This document shows positions 54,627 to 64,000 of a stretch of 64,000 nucleotides of DNA, piece after piece. The position numbers were made by a program, and so were the translations under genes. The DNA is from Chrysogorgia sp. JL179-B06. Taxonomy: Eukaryota > Cnidaria > Anthozoa > Scleralcyonacea > Chrysogorgiidae. Every line of letters begins with the position of its first letter. Position 1 is the first letter of the stretch. Under the pieces are notes generated by a model that had not been told where the DNA came from, did no database searches, and saw only the letters and a list, made by a program, of their open reading frames with translations. The DNA lies in assembly GCA_035772405.1 (NCBI GenBank), contig JAYKKM010000134.1, positions 62,001 to 126,000 on the forward strand. Direction: 5' to 3'.

Positions 54627-55795
54627 TTACTACGGTAAAATCCCGTAGTTATATACACTATATACACTATATACTTAGTTACTTTCACTCAAACTCTCAT
54701 TATATACACTATATACACTATATACACTTTATAAACTTTATACGTATACTATTGTTATAAAGTGTATATATATACACAATATACACAATATACACTATAT
54801 ACGTAGTTACTTTCACTCAAACTCTCATTATATACACTATATACACTATATACACTTTATACGTATACTACTCGTATAAAGTGTATATATATACACAATA
54901 TACACAATATACAATGTATACTTAGTTACTTTCACTCAAACTCTCATTATATACACTATATACACTATATACACTTTATATGCATACTAGTGGTATAAAG
55001 TATATATATATACACTATATACACAATATACACTATATACTTAGTTACTTTCACTCAAACTCTCATTATATACATTATATACACTATATACAGTGTACAC
55101 TATATACACTTTATATGCATACTAGTGGTATAAAGTGTGTATATATACACTATATACACAATATACACTATATACTTAGTTACTTTCACTCAAACTCTCA
55201 TTATATACACTATATACACTATACTTTATACGTATACTACTCATATAAAGTGTATATATATATACACTATATACACAATATACACTATATACTTAGTTAC
55301 TTTCACTCAAACTCTCATTATATACATTATATACACTATATACACTATATACACTTTATATGCATACTAGTAGTATAAAGTGTATATATATATATACACT
55401 ATATATACACAATACACACTATATACTTAGTTACTTTCACTCAAACTCTCATTATATACACTATATACACTTTATACGTATACTACTAGTATAAAGTGTA
55501 TATATATACACAATATACACAATATACACTATATACTTAGTTACTTTCACTCAAACTCTCATTATATACACTGTATACACTATACACACTTTATACGTAT
55601 ACTACTAGAATAAAGTGTATATATATACACAATATACACAATATACACTATATACTAGGTTACTTTCACTCAAACTCTCATTATATACACAGCTGTATAC
55701 ACTATACACACTTTATACGTATACTACTATAATAAAGTGTATATATATATACACTATATACACAATATACACTATATACACTTTTGATTTGAGAT
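54627..55795. repeat. ~125-bp palindromic AT-rich satellite, nine units
   Basis: Each unit combines CTTAGTTACTTTCACTCAAA followed by CTCTCATTATATACAC with a palindrome of the type CACTTTATACGTATACTACTAG followed by TATAAAGTG and runs of ATATACACAATATACAC. The TTACTTTCACTC marker appears near 54,679, 54,809, 54,926, 55,046, 55,179, 55,298, 55,427, 55,546 and 55,666. Every unit can extrude a cruciform. Confidence 0.9.
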
Positions 55796-55804
55796 GTATA
55801 TATT

Positions 55805-56012
55805 ATTTAAGAAATATAAAACATTTTCCGTGTTTACATACAGTTATATAAACACGAGTGGAAGTTTGGGAGAACGATAAATCATAGTAGGAACACGAGC
55901 CCGTAGGGCGAGTGTTTCCACGCGATTTCGAGTTCTCCCAAACTTCCACGAGTGTTTATATAACGTATGGGAACACGGATACAAATGTTTTATATTTCTT
56001 TTATAAAATAAC
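55805..56012. repeat. Long nested palindrome
   Basis: AAGAAATATAAAACATTTTC at the left pairs with AAATGTTTTATATTTCTTTT at the right, and inside it TTATATAAACACGAGTGGAA followed by GTTTGGGAGAAC pairs with GTTCTCCCAAAC followed by TTCCACGAGTGTTTATATAA. The centre holds AACACGAGCCCG / CGAGTGTTTCC. The whole ~200 bp can form one hairpin. Confidence 0.85.
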
Positions 56013-56077
56013 CCGTAGAAAGCGAATAAAATATACAAATATATTTTTTATCAACACGTAAATTCTCCTTACTGCGT

Positions 56078-56190
56078 ATGATGGCGCCGTGATGTCTAAT
56101 TGATGGCGTGTGACGGCTAATTGATGGCGTATGGTGGCGTATGATGGCTAATTGATGGCGTATGATGGCTAATTGATGGCGTATCACGAT
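56078..56190. repeat. 20-bp tandem repeat (GGCTAATTGATGGCGTATGAT)
   Basis: About five units of CTAATTGATGGCGTATGATG with small variants (GTGTGACGG, GTATGGTGG). It follows the long palindrome. Confidence 0.85.
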
Positions 56191-56439
56191 GACGTAATCC
56201 ATCCATGTTATATAGCCTGATATAAACACGGTAACTGACCAATCACAGCGTGCGTAAGACACGACTTATTTTATAAATGTATATAGTGTATATAAATATA
56301 CATGGGGAATATACACAATATACCCAACATGTATACAGTGTATACATATACACAATATACATATATTTCTGTATATATATATATATATATATATACTATT
56401 ATACGCAACGTGCATATAGTGTATATTCTGCAATACCGG

Positions 56440-56815
56440 GCCTTACTCCATAGTTCGAACGTCCGCTTCCTCACACGAAAGCATATTCATGAATATAATG
56501 AGTATACGTTACATATAGAATAGATAAATAAAAGAATAAAACTCCAGACAAGTAGTGTTGCGAATTATTCTTTCACCTGCTGCATTAACATCATACATTA
56601 ATCAATGCTATAACTGGATGCATGTAACAAGCATTCAGCTCAATATATAAATACTAGTTGACAACATCACATAACGGAAATACCATCGTAACAAATTGAA
56701 GTTCTAAGTCCAGCTCTGTAATCAAGTCATATTGTACGAGTAATCAATTAGTTGCTGCCGTAGGCAGCACACTAATCTTGACTTGTGTCTCGTGCCCAGA
56801 CCTCTTCGCGGAACT
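56440..56815. repeat. 2.6-kb repeat fragment ending in the GCTGCC hairpin repeat
   Basis: 56,450-56,750 carries the CATAGTTCGAACGTCCG and ATGTAACAAGCATTCAGC blocks of the 2.6-kb family. At 56,752 it is broken by TGCTGCCGTAGGCAGCA and the inverted relative of the 17,876-17,950 repeat (TTGACTTGTGTCTCGTGCCC, then AGACCTCTTCG). Confidence 0.75.
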
Positions 56816-57069
56816 ATGTATAGTCGATCGACTTTAAATTACGATCATGGATGGATATTGGATGGATGTTTGTTTGTCCACAGATTTATGACGTTTTATG
56901 ACGTAACTCGTAGATGTTCGTATAATCGCCGGATGCGTAAACTATCCGAATCAAATGTTCGGAACTCGCCAACGGAAACAAAATAAAATGTCTTTAGCTA
57001 CGAGGGCCATCATACTTTGTGAAGAGAGCTTCATTCGTCAATCGTCATATAACGTGTTCTGCTTTAGTG

Positions 57070-57770
57070 ATGAACTTCTGGCAGCTGTGCTTTAGCCTGG
57101 TTGTGCTTGCGAATTTTAACTTTGACTCTTGTCAAGGTAAGGCAACTAGAATTTCACTCGCTATTAAATTTTAAGGAGATCAATTGTCATTGTTTATAAT
57201 ATGGCAAATATGCTACTCGTCATGGTTATCAATATCACAATAATCAAATTATTTGTTTGTGAATAAGATTTACCTTCTATTTTAGGTGTATATTGGTGTG
57301 ACTTGTGAGTTCATCGTTTCTCACGATATGCTCATACACAGCTGTGAGATATATTGAACTGCATTTTTATACAAATTTATCAACTGTTATAATGTCAAGA
57401 AACAAATTCTGATTAACTTAGTTTATCAACTGTTATAATGCCAACTTTTTGTGTTCATATTGAGCTGCATTTTTATGCAAGAAACAAATTTTGATTAACT
57501 TAGTGTATCAGCTATTATAATGTCAACGTTTTGTGTTCATATTGAACTGCATTTTATGCAAGCCTTGTACAGAGAGCTATATGTTACTGTATACAACTAT
57601 TTTATCTTTATGTTCGACTGCATTTTTATGCAACTGTTCAACTTACATCTGTTTAATATTACACATGTTCATGAACTACTATATTGTGAATAGATGTTGA
57701 GAACGGTTACAACACAACAAGTGGGGTACTCAGACGTGCAGCATGTGCAGGGGGCCCTGGCTGTGCATAA
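57070..57770 (+). CDS. Candidate two-exon gene for a small secreted peptide
   Basis: Exon 1 (57,070-57,136) encodes MNFWQLCFSLVVLANFNFD followed by SCQ and one base of the next codon, then GTAAGG. The stretch is a plausible signal peptide. A second exon with matching phase opens at 57,694 after TTGTGAATAG and reads DVENGYNTTSG, then an RR dibasic site, then AACAGGPGCA, stopping at TAA 57,768-57,770. The mature part would be about 25 residues with two cysteines, an N-glycosylation site (NTT) and a possible prohormone cleavage site. This is only a prediction: the intron contains a short tandem repeat, and exon 2 has no family support. It could instead be the first exon of a longer gene whose other exons were lost. 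Confidence 0.4.
57345..57560. repeat. ~90-bp tandem repeat within the presumed intron
   Basis: GAACTGCATTTTTATACAAA, TATCAACTGTTATAATGTCA, AGAAACAAATTCTGATTAAC and TTTTTGTGTTCATATTGA blocks recur in order about two and a half times. Confidence 0.8.
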
Positions 57771-57839
57771 TGAATGTCTTACCCCAGATAGATGTCCAAC
57801 GTATCCCAGAGTGCCCCAGAGTTAGTATGTATACCTATG

Positions 57840-58585
57840 GTTCAGCAAGCTCATTGTGAGCTCCATATATATGTAGAAAACTAAGATCACGTGCGACGTT
57901 TCCAGCATGCTGATTGGTTTATGCACCAGTTCATCGCGTTTGGTCGCGTGAAAACCTAGTTGCCAATCGTGACGTTACAAAATCACCATAAATCGCAACC
58001 TTTAGCAATAATACAGCTAAAAACGATAGTCAAACTACCAAAAAATATCACAATGCCACTTTACGATGGAATATCCGACTACCATTACTCATTTTAGGCG
58101 AAAATATCCAACTTTAGACGGTGAAAAACGCGTCCTAAATTTCAACTAAAATAACGGTAGTTTTGCGACGCCAGTTTCTTCACCACAAAACGAAAACAGC
58201 TGAAACAAAGACGAACAACATTTACCTCGATCATTTGGTCGTGGCTTAGGCAGGTTTGTAAGACGATGAAACATTTTGGAATCTCAATATAGCTACTTGA
58301 ATACGAAAATATGGAGAAGTCGACGAGAAACTCAGCAAAATCTGTGTACTCGTGACATCTTCGTGACATCACGAATTTCACGCTGACGCCATCCAGTTTC
58401 CTATCCAGTCTATTTACTATCCATGGTAGAACTCACTGCTCTGGTATTACCTGAACCATAACCGCATGGGTACGAGACTATACTACCTCTGACTTGAGTT
58501 CAATAACTAACCCACCACTTAGTTTTGCAATTTTGCACAATATTACGACTGCCTTGCATTTTGAGGCAGCACTTCCCTTGCGATA
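57840..58585. other. Intergenic DNA, no gene seen
   Basis: No repeat or domain recognised. Minus frames at 58,142-58,381 and 58,478-58,711 are short and featureless. Confidence 0.45.
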
Positions 58586-58589
58586 GTAA

Positions 58590-60458
58590 CTTCTAGTTTT
58601 TAAAAATATTACAGCATAGCGATTCTTTGCTTTAACCACATACATTTTTGAAACATGTGAATTTGCGAAACTTGCGCTTTGGCAGAAGTATGACTGCGTT
58701 AATATACACAATGTTGTAGTGAATGCGGGAGAGCTCGGAATAGACAGACGATACGTGGACGATCGTCAAGCTCATCTCCTCAGAAAAATGATTCTGAGTC
58801 CCGCACAGGAATCGAACCTGTAACCTCTCCGAGCTCTCCGCATAGGCAGTACGAGGATATCAGCTTGACGATCGTCCACGTATCGTCAGAAGTATGAATA
58901 TTATGAACGAAGAGTGACAAAGCCAGAGCCTGGTAAACTGCAAAGCTGTATAGACATGAAGGAGTCGTCTTTCATGATAAAAGCAAGCTCTATGTGCTGA
59001 TATAACCCGCAAATACCAGGGATTTAGCGCAAGACGTTATACGAAAGTTGCCAGAAATATTCTAAGAATTTCCATCACGATATTTATCATACCGTATTGA
59101 CCGTATTCGAATTTCCTACGAAATCTCCATTTTTATTTGTCTCCACGCACGCACGGCTGTCTCGGATGGTTAACAGAATCCATTAATTAATATAAATTGT
59201 TTTCTTACTTTCTTTCGATAATACACTTAGCGCGTTTGTAGTCATCAACAACTATCCGTCAATGTATATCGTATTTCGGGTTCAAGTGTTCAACAATCTC
59301 CCAAATATAGGAAACTTCATCTCGTCTGGAAAATCATCCTTATCGACTCCGAAATCGGGTCGAATATGATACAATCCCTTGAAATATACGATCACGAGCT
59401 TTTGTGATTTTTCTACTTTCTAGCTGCTGTATCATTGTTAAATCTCAAACGCTGAATTTGTTGCTTAGTACATCACGGCTTTACTTCAGTTTTGATCTCT
59501 TCGCCCCATGCTGAGACGTCTTCTTCAGTTTGTGAAACTCACGAGTGATCTGAACGTTGTGGGTTAGCACAATAGCACCCCGTAACCGCATCATATAATC
59601 ATTATTGTAATAAACAAAATCTCCAATATCATTTTAAGCGTGTTAAAGACTACTGGTTGCAAACATATCTAGATTCGAGATAAACTCAAAGAATGCGAAG
59701 GCCACGAGTCAATAGACAATAGTAATTATCGTAACTTACAGCTACTTAATAAATAGTTAGATCATCTGCTTGGTGGTTAGAAGGTCGAGGGTTCGATTCC
59801 TTGCGATTCAGAAATGGTCTGAATGAAGCGGAGCTACAGTGTAGCAAAGATTATCTTTCACATAATTTTAACTCAACATAATAAACAAACATGATAACAA
59901 CATAATGAAATGTCGGTATTTGAATACAATAATGATATACAAGTCTTTTGTAGCGCAGGCAGTGTCACATACGAATTAAAAGTACTAAACGGCTGGTGTA
60001 CTACTTCAATACTGAATAGCAGGACAGGTGTAACGTTTTGAGTGAAGGCTCTTCGTCCTTTTTCTTCCGGGCGTTTTAGTTGATTACGGAGAGCTGTTGT
60101 ATTGCTGAGAAGCACTGACGTAATGCCACAGCTCTCCGCCTTAGAAAACTCTATTTCACGGACTTGGAAGTCTCTGTGGAGGAGTGAGTCCTTCGTCAGA
60201 GAGTGAAACGTTAAGTGACATTTACGTTTCACTCTCTAACGAAGGAGGAAGGGCGTTCACTCGAAAAGTTAGACTTCCTATTCATTATTTTGACAGTACA
60301 GCAACCTTTTAGTATTTTTGATTGGTATTTAAATCAGGTCTTAGTTGGTCTTCAGTCTGTTAATAATAAAAAAACTCTCATTACCTATTGGTTTCTCGTT
60401 AACTTTACTGGTAGGCTTGTAGCTTAAGTTGTAGCTCGACTTGTAGCTTGGTCTTTAA
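58590..60458. repeat. 2.6-kb repeat unit, left part
   Basis: It carries the TTACAGCATAGCGATTC (58,608), CGAATTTCCTACGAAAT (59,108), GACGTCTTCTTCAG (59,514), tRNA-like GGGTTCGATTCCTTGCGA (59,789) and GTTAGACTTCC (60,270) blocks. It is interrupted at 60,458 by the Kolobok-like element and resumes at 63,257. Confidence 0.85.
58747..58887 (-). repeat. tRNA-like sequence inside a perfect 26-bp inverted repeat
   Basis: GACGATACGTGGACGATCGT followed by CAAGCT (58,747-58,772) is perfectly inverted at 58,862-58,887. Between the arms, on the minus strand, lies a tRNA-like 3' half with a good T arm (ACAGG, loop TTCGATT, CCTGT) and B box GGTTCGATTCC, followed by GCGGGACTC. The D arm and anticodon arm are not convincing, so this is a tRNA-derived repeat rather than a tRNA gene. 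It interrupts a unit of the 2.6-kb repeat. Confidence 0.65.
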
Positions 60459-60671
60459 AGGAGTACTCCAGTCAAAATGCAAGTGCGGTTTATATGAAAG
60501 ATATTACTGGCCTTAGACTAGTCCAGAAGTTTGTTTTGTTAATTCGACTTCGTTAAGGAAATATCGCTCCACAAAATCGGAGAATTGGCGATTTGAACGC
60601 GGCCATGTTGTCATTTTAGAGTAGGCTCGGATAGTCAGCGGAATCTCGCATATGACGTCACTGCGTGATAA
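60459..60671 (+). repeat. Kolobok-like left terminal inverted repeat
   Basis: It matches the right repeat over ~200 bp with several substitutions. It contains the palindromic TGACGTCA (CRE, CREB/ATF-type site) at 60,653-60,660, 55 bp before the first ATG of the P2X7-like exon. The right repeat has the same site at 63,065-63,072, so both repeats may act as promoters. Confidence 0.8.
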
Positions 60672-60714
60672 AGCAACAAGCGCCGCTGTTCTCAAAGTAC
60701 TATCAACATGAGTG

Positions 60715-60951
60715 ATGCCGGATGAGAGTTATTCTGAGGGAGATTTTTCTAGTTCAAGCCACTCAAACCCGTCAGAGGATGATCTAGATGGCTTGTTGGA
60801 GGAAAACGTTCAGTTATGTCAAATCCACGGATATCAATTTCAACCCAGACGGGATTCCGAAGTCCGAAGATGGCAGTCAGGATGATCATGATCATGATGA
60901 CAATGTCAATGGTGAACCAAGTGTTCCTGCTCGACTGAACAACTTGGATTG
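60715..60951 (+). pseudogene. P2X7-like N-terminal exon inside the Kolobok-like element
   Basis: From ATG at 60,715 it reads MPDESYSEGDFSSSSHSNPS followed by EDDLDGLLEENVQ and GYQFQPRRDSE, the acidic, Ser-rich start of P2X7-like zinc-domain proteins. A one-base shift near 60,865 moves the frame to SEDGSQDD, then EPSVPARLNNLD, and the exon ends TTGGATTG|GTAAGT. The donor is in phase 2 within a Trp codon, exactly as in the gene at 25.1 kb. An earlier ATG at 60,708 meets a stop after five codons. The expected Cys-rich second exon is not found in the element, so the gene is incomplete. Confidence 0.65.
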
Positions 60952-62214
60952 GTAAGTTCGAGTCTCTTTGTTGTTAATTTATTGTGTGCTTGTCTATCAA
61001 AATAACGAATTATCGGGTTTTCGATCGTTTATTGACGTCGCTCGGATGTTCAGAACTTCACGTCATGAATTCAATGAATTTCAAGGACAAGTCGAAGAAA
61101 CATCAGACAGACAAGCTGTTCTGGAGACGAGTAAACTAGTAAAGAATTAACTAAATAGTATTTATCTAACCAGTCATGTCCATGTATCTTCAGTTTTATT
61201 AGCGAAATCTTCACAAATGTTTGTTAATTATAGCTTGTTTTGGTTGTTTTGGAATTGGGGCTATGCATTTATTTTGTTGTGGCGGATTATATTCGATATT
61301 CAATTTCCCTTTGTGAATATGCATAACATGAGTTAAGTCGGCAAATGTTTTAATGCCTTGATATGTACTGCCACTAAACAGAATAGTAGCTGGAATTAAC
61401 AAATTACCAGCAGCTACTCCATTTACTATATACAGGTTGTGTTGGCCATTTAAGGCAGGTAGTCTTCATTAACTAGAGTAAAAGTAAGCGGATTCATATT
61501 GTTTTGCATCCTCATGGGAATACAAAACAATACGAATCCGATTACTTTTGCTCTAGTGTAAACGCAGCCTAAAATGTTTTGTTTTTGCTCTGAAAGGCTT
61601 TGCAAGTTGGCTTTCAAAAACAATAACCTTTTTTCTTCAGTTACAGTGACCTGGTTCTCTTCATTATCAGTATCATTGTTCTCACCACTACTGTATGGAG
61701 CAATAGCATGTGTTGGGATATCAAAATTAGCATCGGATTCATCTTCGCTGCTTTCATCGTCAACAACCAATACCTCAGATGTTTGGCCTGCTGTTTGTGA
61801 TGGAATGGCTGAACAATAAGTGTGATCTTCCAGAGCACTTTTTTTGTTGTTAGATCCTTTTTTGCTGATGGAGTGCTACACATGATTGCCTCCCTTATTC
61901 AAAGTAGTATTATCAGTCTGAGTTACCACTGACCTAAAGCATTTTTTGTTTTTTAAATGAGGTTGAATAGCAATCTCTTCACAGTTCACGAGAATTGGTA
62001 TTGGTAAAACTGAGGTGCTTTCTTGAATTGTCATTTGTCACTTCACTTATGTCATTCTCAATAGCTAATGCCTCTTCTTCTGGCTTCTGTAAATCACAAG
62101 TTGCAACTTTTTACATGCAGTCATAATACAAATTAAATATTATATAGAGTTTCTACTTCTCACATTTTTGGTGTTGTACTAATTTTGTTAGTTTCTGTTT
62201 ATATTTATTTACCT

Positions 62215-62360
62215 CACTCTCACAAGCTTCAATTTGCCTTATGAAATAAAATATTTGTAACCTCAGAGAAACAATTAAATTTGCTGTTATTATTCTTGTA
62301 TATATTTGTACTAATAGTTTATTAGAATTATATTTACCTCACTCTCACAAGCTTCAATCT
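62215..62360 (-). repeat. Duplicated short exon with splice donors
   Basis: On the minus strand GGCAGATTGAAGCTTGTGAG followed by AGTGAG|GTAAATA occurs at about 62,335-62,370 and, with AAATTG for AGATTG, again at about 62,208-62,245. Each has its donor, so one small exon (RQIEACESE) was duplicated. Confidence 0.55.
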
Positions 62361-62735
62361 GCCTTAATAATAATAATAATAATAATAATAATGCATCAAT
62401 CTGCCTTAATAATAATAATGATGCTTCAATCTGCCTTAATAATAATAATAATGCTTCAATCTGCCTTAATAATAATAATAATGCTTCAATCTGCCTTAAT
62501 AATAATAATAATGCTTCAATCTGCCTTAATAATAATAATAATGCTTCAATCTGCCTTAATAATAATAATAATGCTTCAATCTGCCTTAATAATAATAATA
62601 ATGCTTCAATCTGCCTTAATAATAATAATAATGCTTCAATCTGCCTTAATAATAATAATGCTTCAATCTGCCTTAATAATAATAATAATAATAATAATGC
62701 TTCAATCTGCCTTAATAATAATAATAATAATAATG
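62360..62735. repeat. 30-bp minisatellite from exon plus (AAT)n
   Basis: Eleven or so units of CAATCTGCCTTAATAATAAT followed by AATAATGCTT. The non-AAT part is a copy of the RQIEA exon border, so a splice-site-proximal coding segment has been amplified with a trinucleotide run. The (AAT) length varies between units. Confidence 0.9.
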
Positions 62736-63256
62736 CCTTCGACTGGATGCGCGTATTGCATTCTTCTTGGGGTTTTCAAAGGTAAATATTGTTGGCACTG
62801 CAGAAGGTTTCAAAGTTTTGCGCTTTTTTCGGCCACATATTTCGCTAGTCTTCGAACATTTCGCAACCAAATGCTCTTGATCGGTCCGCGAGACAGCCTG
62901 TGTAACTAATACCCATCACTTTAGTCTTTCTCGAATTGTTCGAACACATTGGCACCATAGAGTGCGGAATTTTATCAATATTTATGACGTCTAATTTGCA
63001 TGCAAAGCGAATACAAAGAGAAGATAGCTTTTTTAATTTCGCTGGTTCTCGCAATGTCACGCAGTGACGTCATATTTGGGACTCCGCTGACAATCCGCGC
63101 CTGCTTGTAAACATGTAATGGCGACCTTCAATTTCCAATTTTGAGCAGCGATATTTCCTTAACGATGTCGAATTAACAAAAGAAACTTCGGGACTAGTTT
63201 AAGGCCAGTAATATCTTTCATATAAACCCCACTTGCATTTTGACTGGAGTACTCCT

Positions 63257-64000
63257 TTAATACACTTTCACTTTGCTCGCCTACAGGAAATTAAATAGCA
63301 GTCTCACACTCTCACGTGATCTTTGACGTCATCATTCTCAGATTTTCTTGCATTAGGGGCCATAAGGGATGTGAAAGGCTTTTCTTGGCTATTCTCATGA
63401 TAAATATTTTGATATTCAAACCTTGTTTATTCATTTATTCACGAAATGTTTTTACTTAAACTGAAATCGGACTAATGTTATACGACGCATTTTTTCGTGC
63501 AACTTGTTTTTCATAATCTCACTTATACTGCTAAAGAAAACTCCTTAACTCCATTTTTCAATACAACGTACTATTCACGACATAACAAATAATCGACGAA
63601 AATAGCAAATAATCGGGGCCTCGTTGTTCCAATAACTATTACTAGTTTATATGGCATACTGAGACCTCATCATAGCCTGTCATATGTAAGCATACCTATT
63701 TTTAACAGCGCGATAAGCGATTCCCATAACTGAAATTGTTCTAGTGTCAAAGTGATCATTCGGATTTATTCAAATGCTCAATTATACAAAGTGTGATTTT
63801 AAGTTCATGTAGCAATGTGATATATCATTCAACGCGTAACTAGATATAGTAATTAAGTTTGACAGCGCAAGCTATTAGGGAGAATAGAAGGCTCTCATAT
63901 GACAAGAAGGAGCATAGTTCGAACGTCCGCCTCCTGACACGAAAATATATTCGTGAATATACGTTACATATAGCATAGATAAATAAAAGAATAAAACTCC
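63257..64000. repeat. 2.6-kb repeat unit, right part
   Basis: Continues the unit broken at 60,458 with the GGAAATTAAATAGCAGTCTC (63,286), AACAAATAATCGACGAAAAT (63,584) and GAACGTCCGCCTCCTGACAC (63,920) blocks and runs off the window edge. Confidence 0.85.

Larger units (their letters stand above)
61211..62958 (-). pseudogene. THAP-domain / Kolobok transposase gene, decayed
   Basis: From ATG at 62,958 the minus strand reads MVPMCSNNSRKTKVMGISY, then after a frame shift RLSRGPIKSIWLRNVRRLAK, which is the C2CH-type THAP DNA-binding domain layout, followed by PSAVPTIFTFENP, the usual THAP C-terminal Pro block. An intron-like region with a 30-bp minisatellite follows. An acidic linker comes next (ESSEDESDANFDIP, 61,760-61,700). 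At 61,402-61,211 IPATILFSGSTYQGIKTFAD resembles the start of the Kolobok transposase core. The catalytic core is missing. The THAP part would recognise the terminal repeats. Confidence 0.6.
60459..63256. mobile_element. Kolobok-like DNA transposon, 2798 bp, decayed
   Basis: The ends AGGAGTACTCCAGTC / GACTGGAGTACTCCT are inverted, and TTAA lies outside both (60,455-60,458; 63,257-63,260). An uninterrupted relative of the target (GGTCTTTAATACACTTTC at 49,592) shows the empty site, proving the insertion. The terminal repeats are ~200 bp long (60,459-60,671 and about 63,055-63,256). A THAP-domain gene reads inward from the right end and a P2X7-like exon reads inward from the left end. TTAA duplication plus a THAP protein is the Kolobok signature. 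Stops and frameshifts show it is no longer autonomous. Confidence 0.8.

Noticed and set aside
62391..62909. A 172-codon plus-strand frame (LQSALIIII repeats)
   Set aside because: It is the antisense reading of a 30-bp minisatellite; the coding similarity lies on the minus strand.

Overview
The window looks like repeat-rich, AT-rich intergenic DNA of an animal, most likely a cnidarian. This is inferred from exons with GT/AG introns, tRNA-derived SINEs, a CR1/L2-type LINE tail, Penelope-like elements, Kolobok-, hAT- and Academ-like transposons, P2X7-like zinc-domain exons and a secreted phospholipase A2 gene. No bacterial gene organisation is present. Species cannot be fixed from the sequence.

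Layout. Positions 1-5387 are one 21-bp minisatellite (about 256 units with higher-order repeats). From 5388 to about 9880 lies one end of a Polinton/Maverick-like (adintovirus-like) element: palindromic terminus, subterminal repeats, truncated DDE integrase, frameshifted capsid-type gene, then three genes on the opposite strand. A 5'-truncated LINE (about 9880-10735) cuts it. From 10.7 to 27.5 kb there are mainly MITE-like inverted repeats, AACCAATT-rich arrays, a duplicated SINE, decayed exons (SAM-like and P2X7-like) and short minisatellites. From 27.5 to 30.1 kb two decayed Penelope-like copies lie head to head. From 32.6 to 34.5 kb, three minus-strand exons belong to a secreted phospholipase A2 gene whose first intron carries a SINE. 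A broken hAT transposase fragment follows at 35-36 kb.

The most notable object is an apparently intact 6.26-kb DNA transposon at 39622-45877. It has ~180-bp terminal inverted repeats, a 4-bp CTGC target duplication and one uninterrupted 1460-codon gene combining Cys-rich N-terminal fingers, an acidic-residue transposase-like centre, an XPG/FEN1-like nuclease region and a C-terminal CXC motif. It best fits the Academ superfamily. From 46 to 64 kb the DNA is largely a ~2.6-kb tandem repeat family, interrupted by a palindromic AT satellite, a candidate two-exon secreted peptide gene, and a 2.8-kb Kolobok-like element (60459-63256) with a TTAA duplication. That element carries a THAP/transposase relic at one end and a P2X7-like exon at the other, both reading inward from CRE-bearing terminal repeats.

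Most of the sequence is mobile DNA. The plausible host genes are the phospholipase A2 and, less surely, the small secreted peptide and the SAM-like exons.
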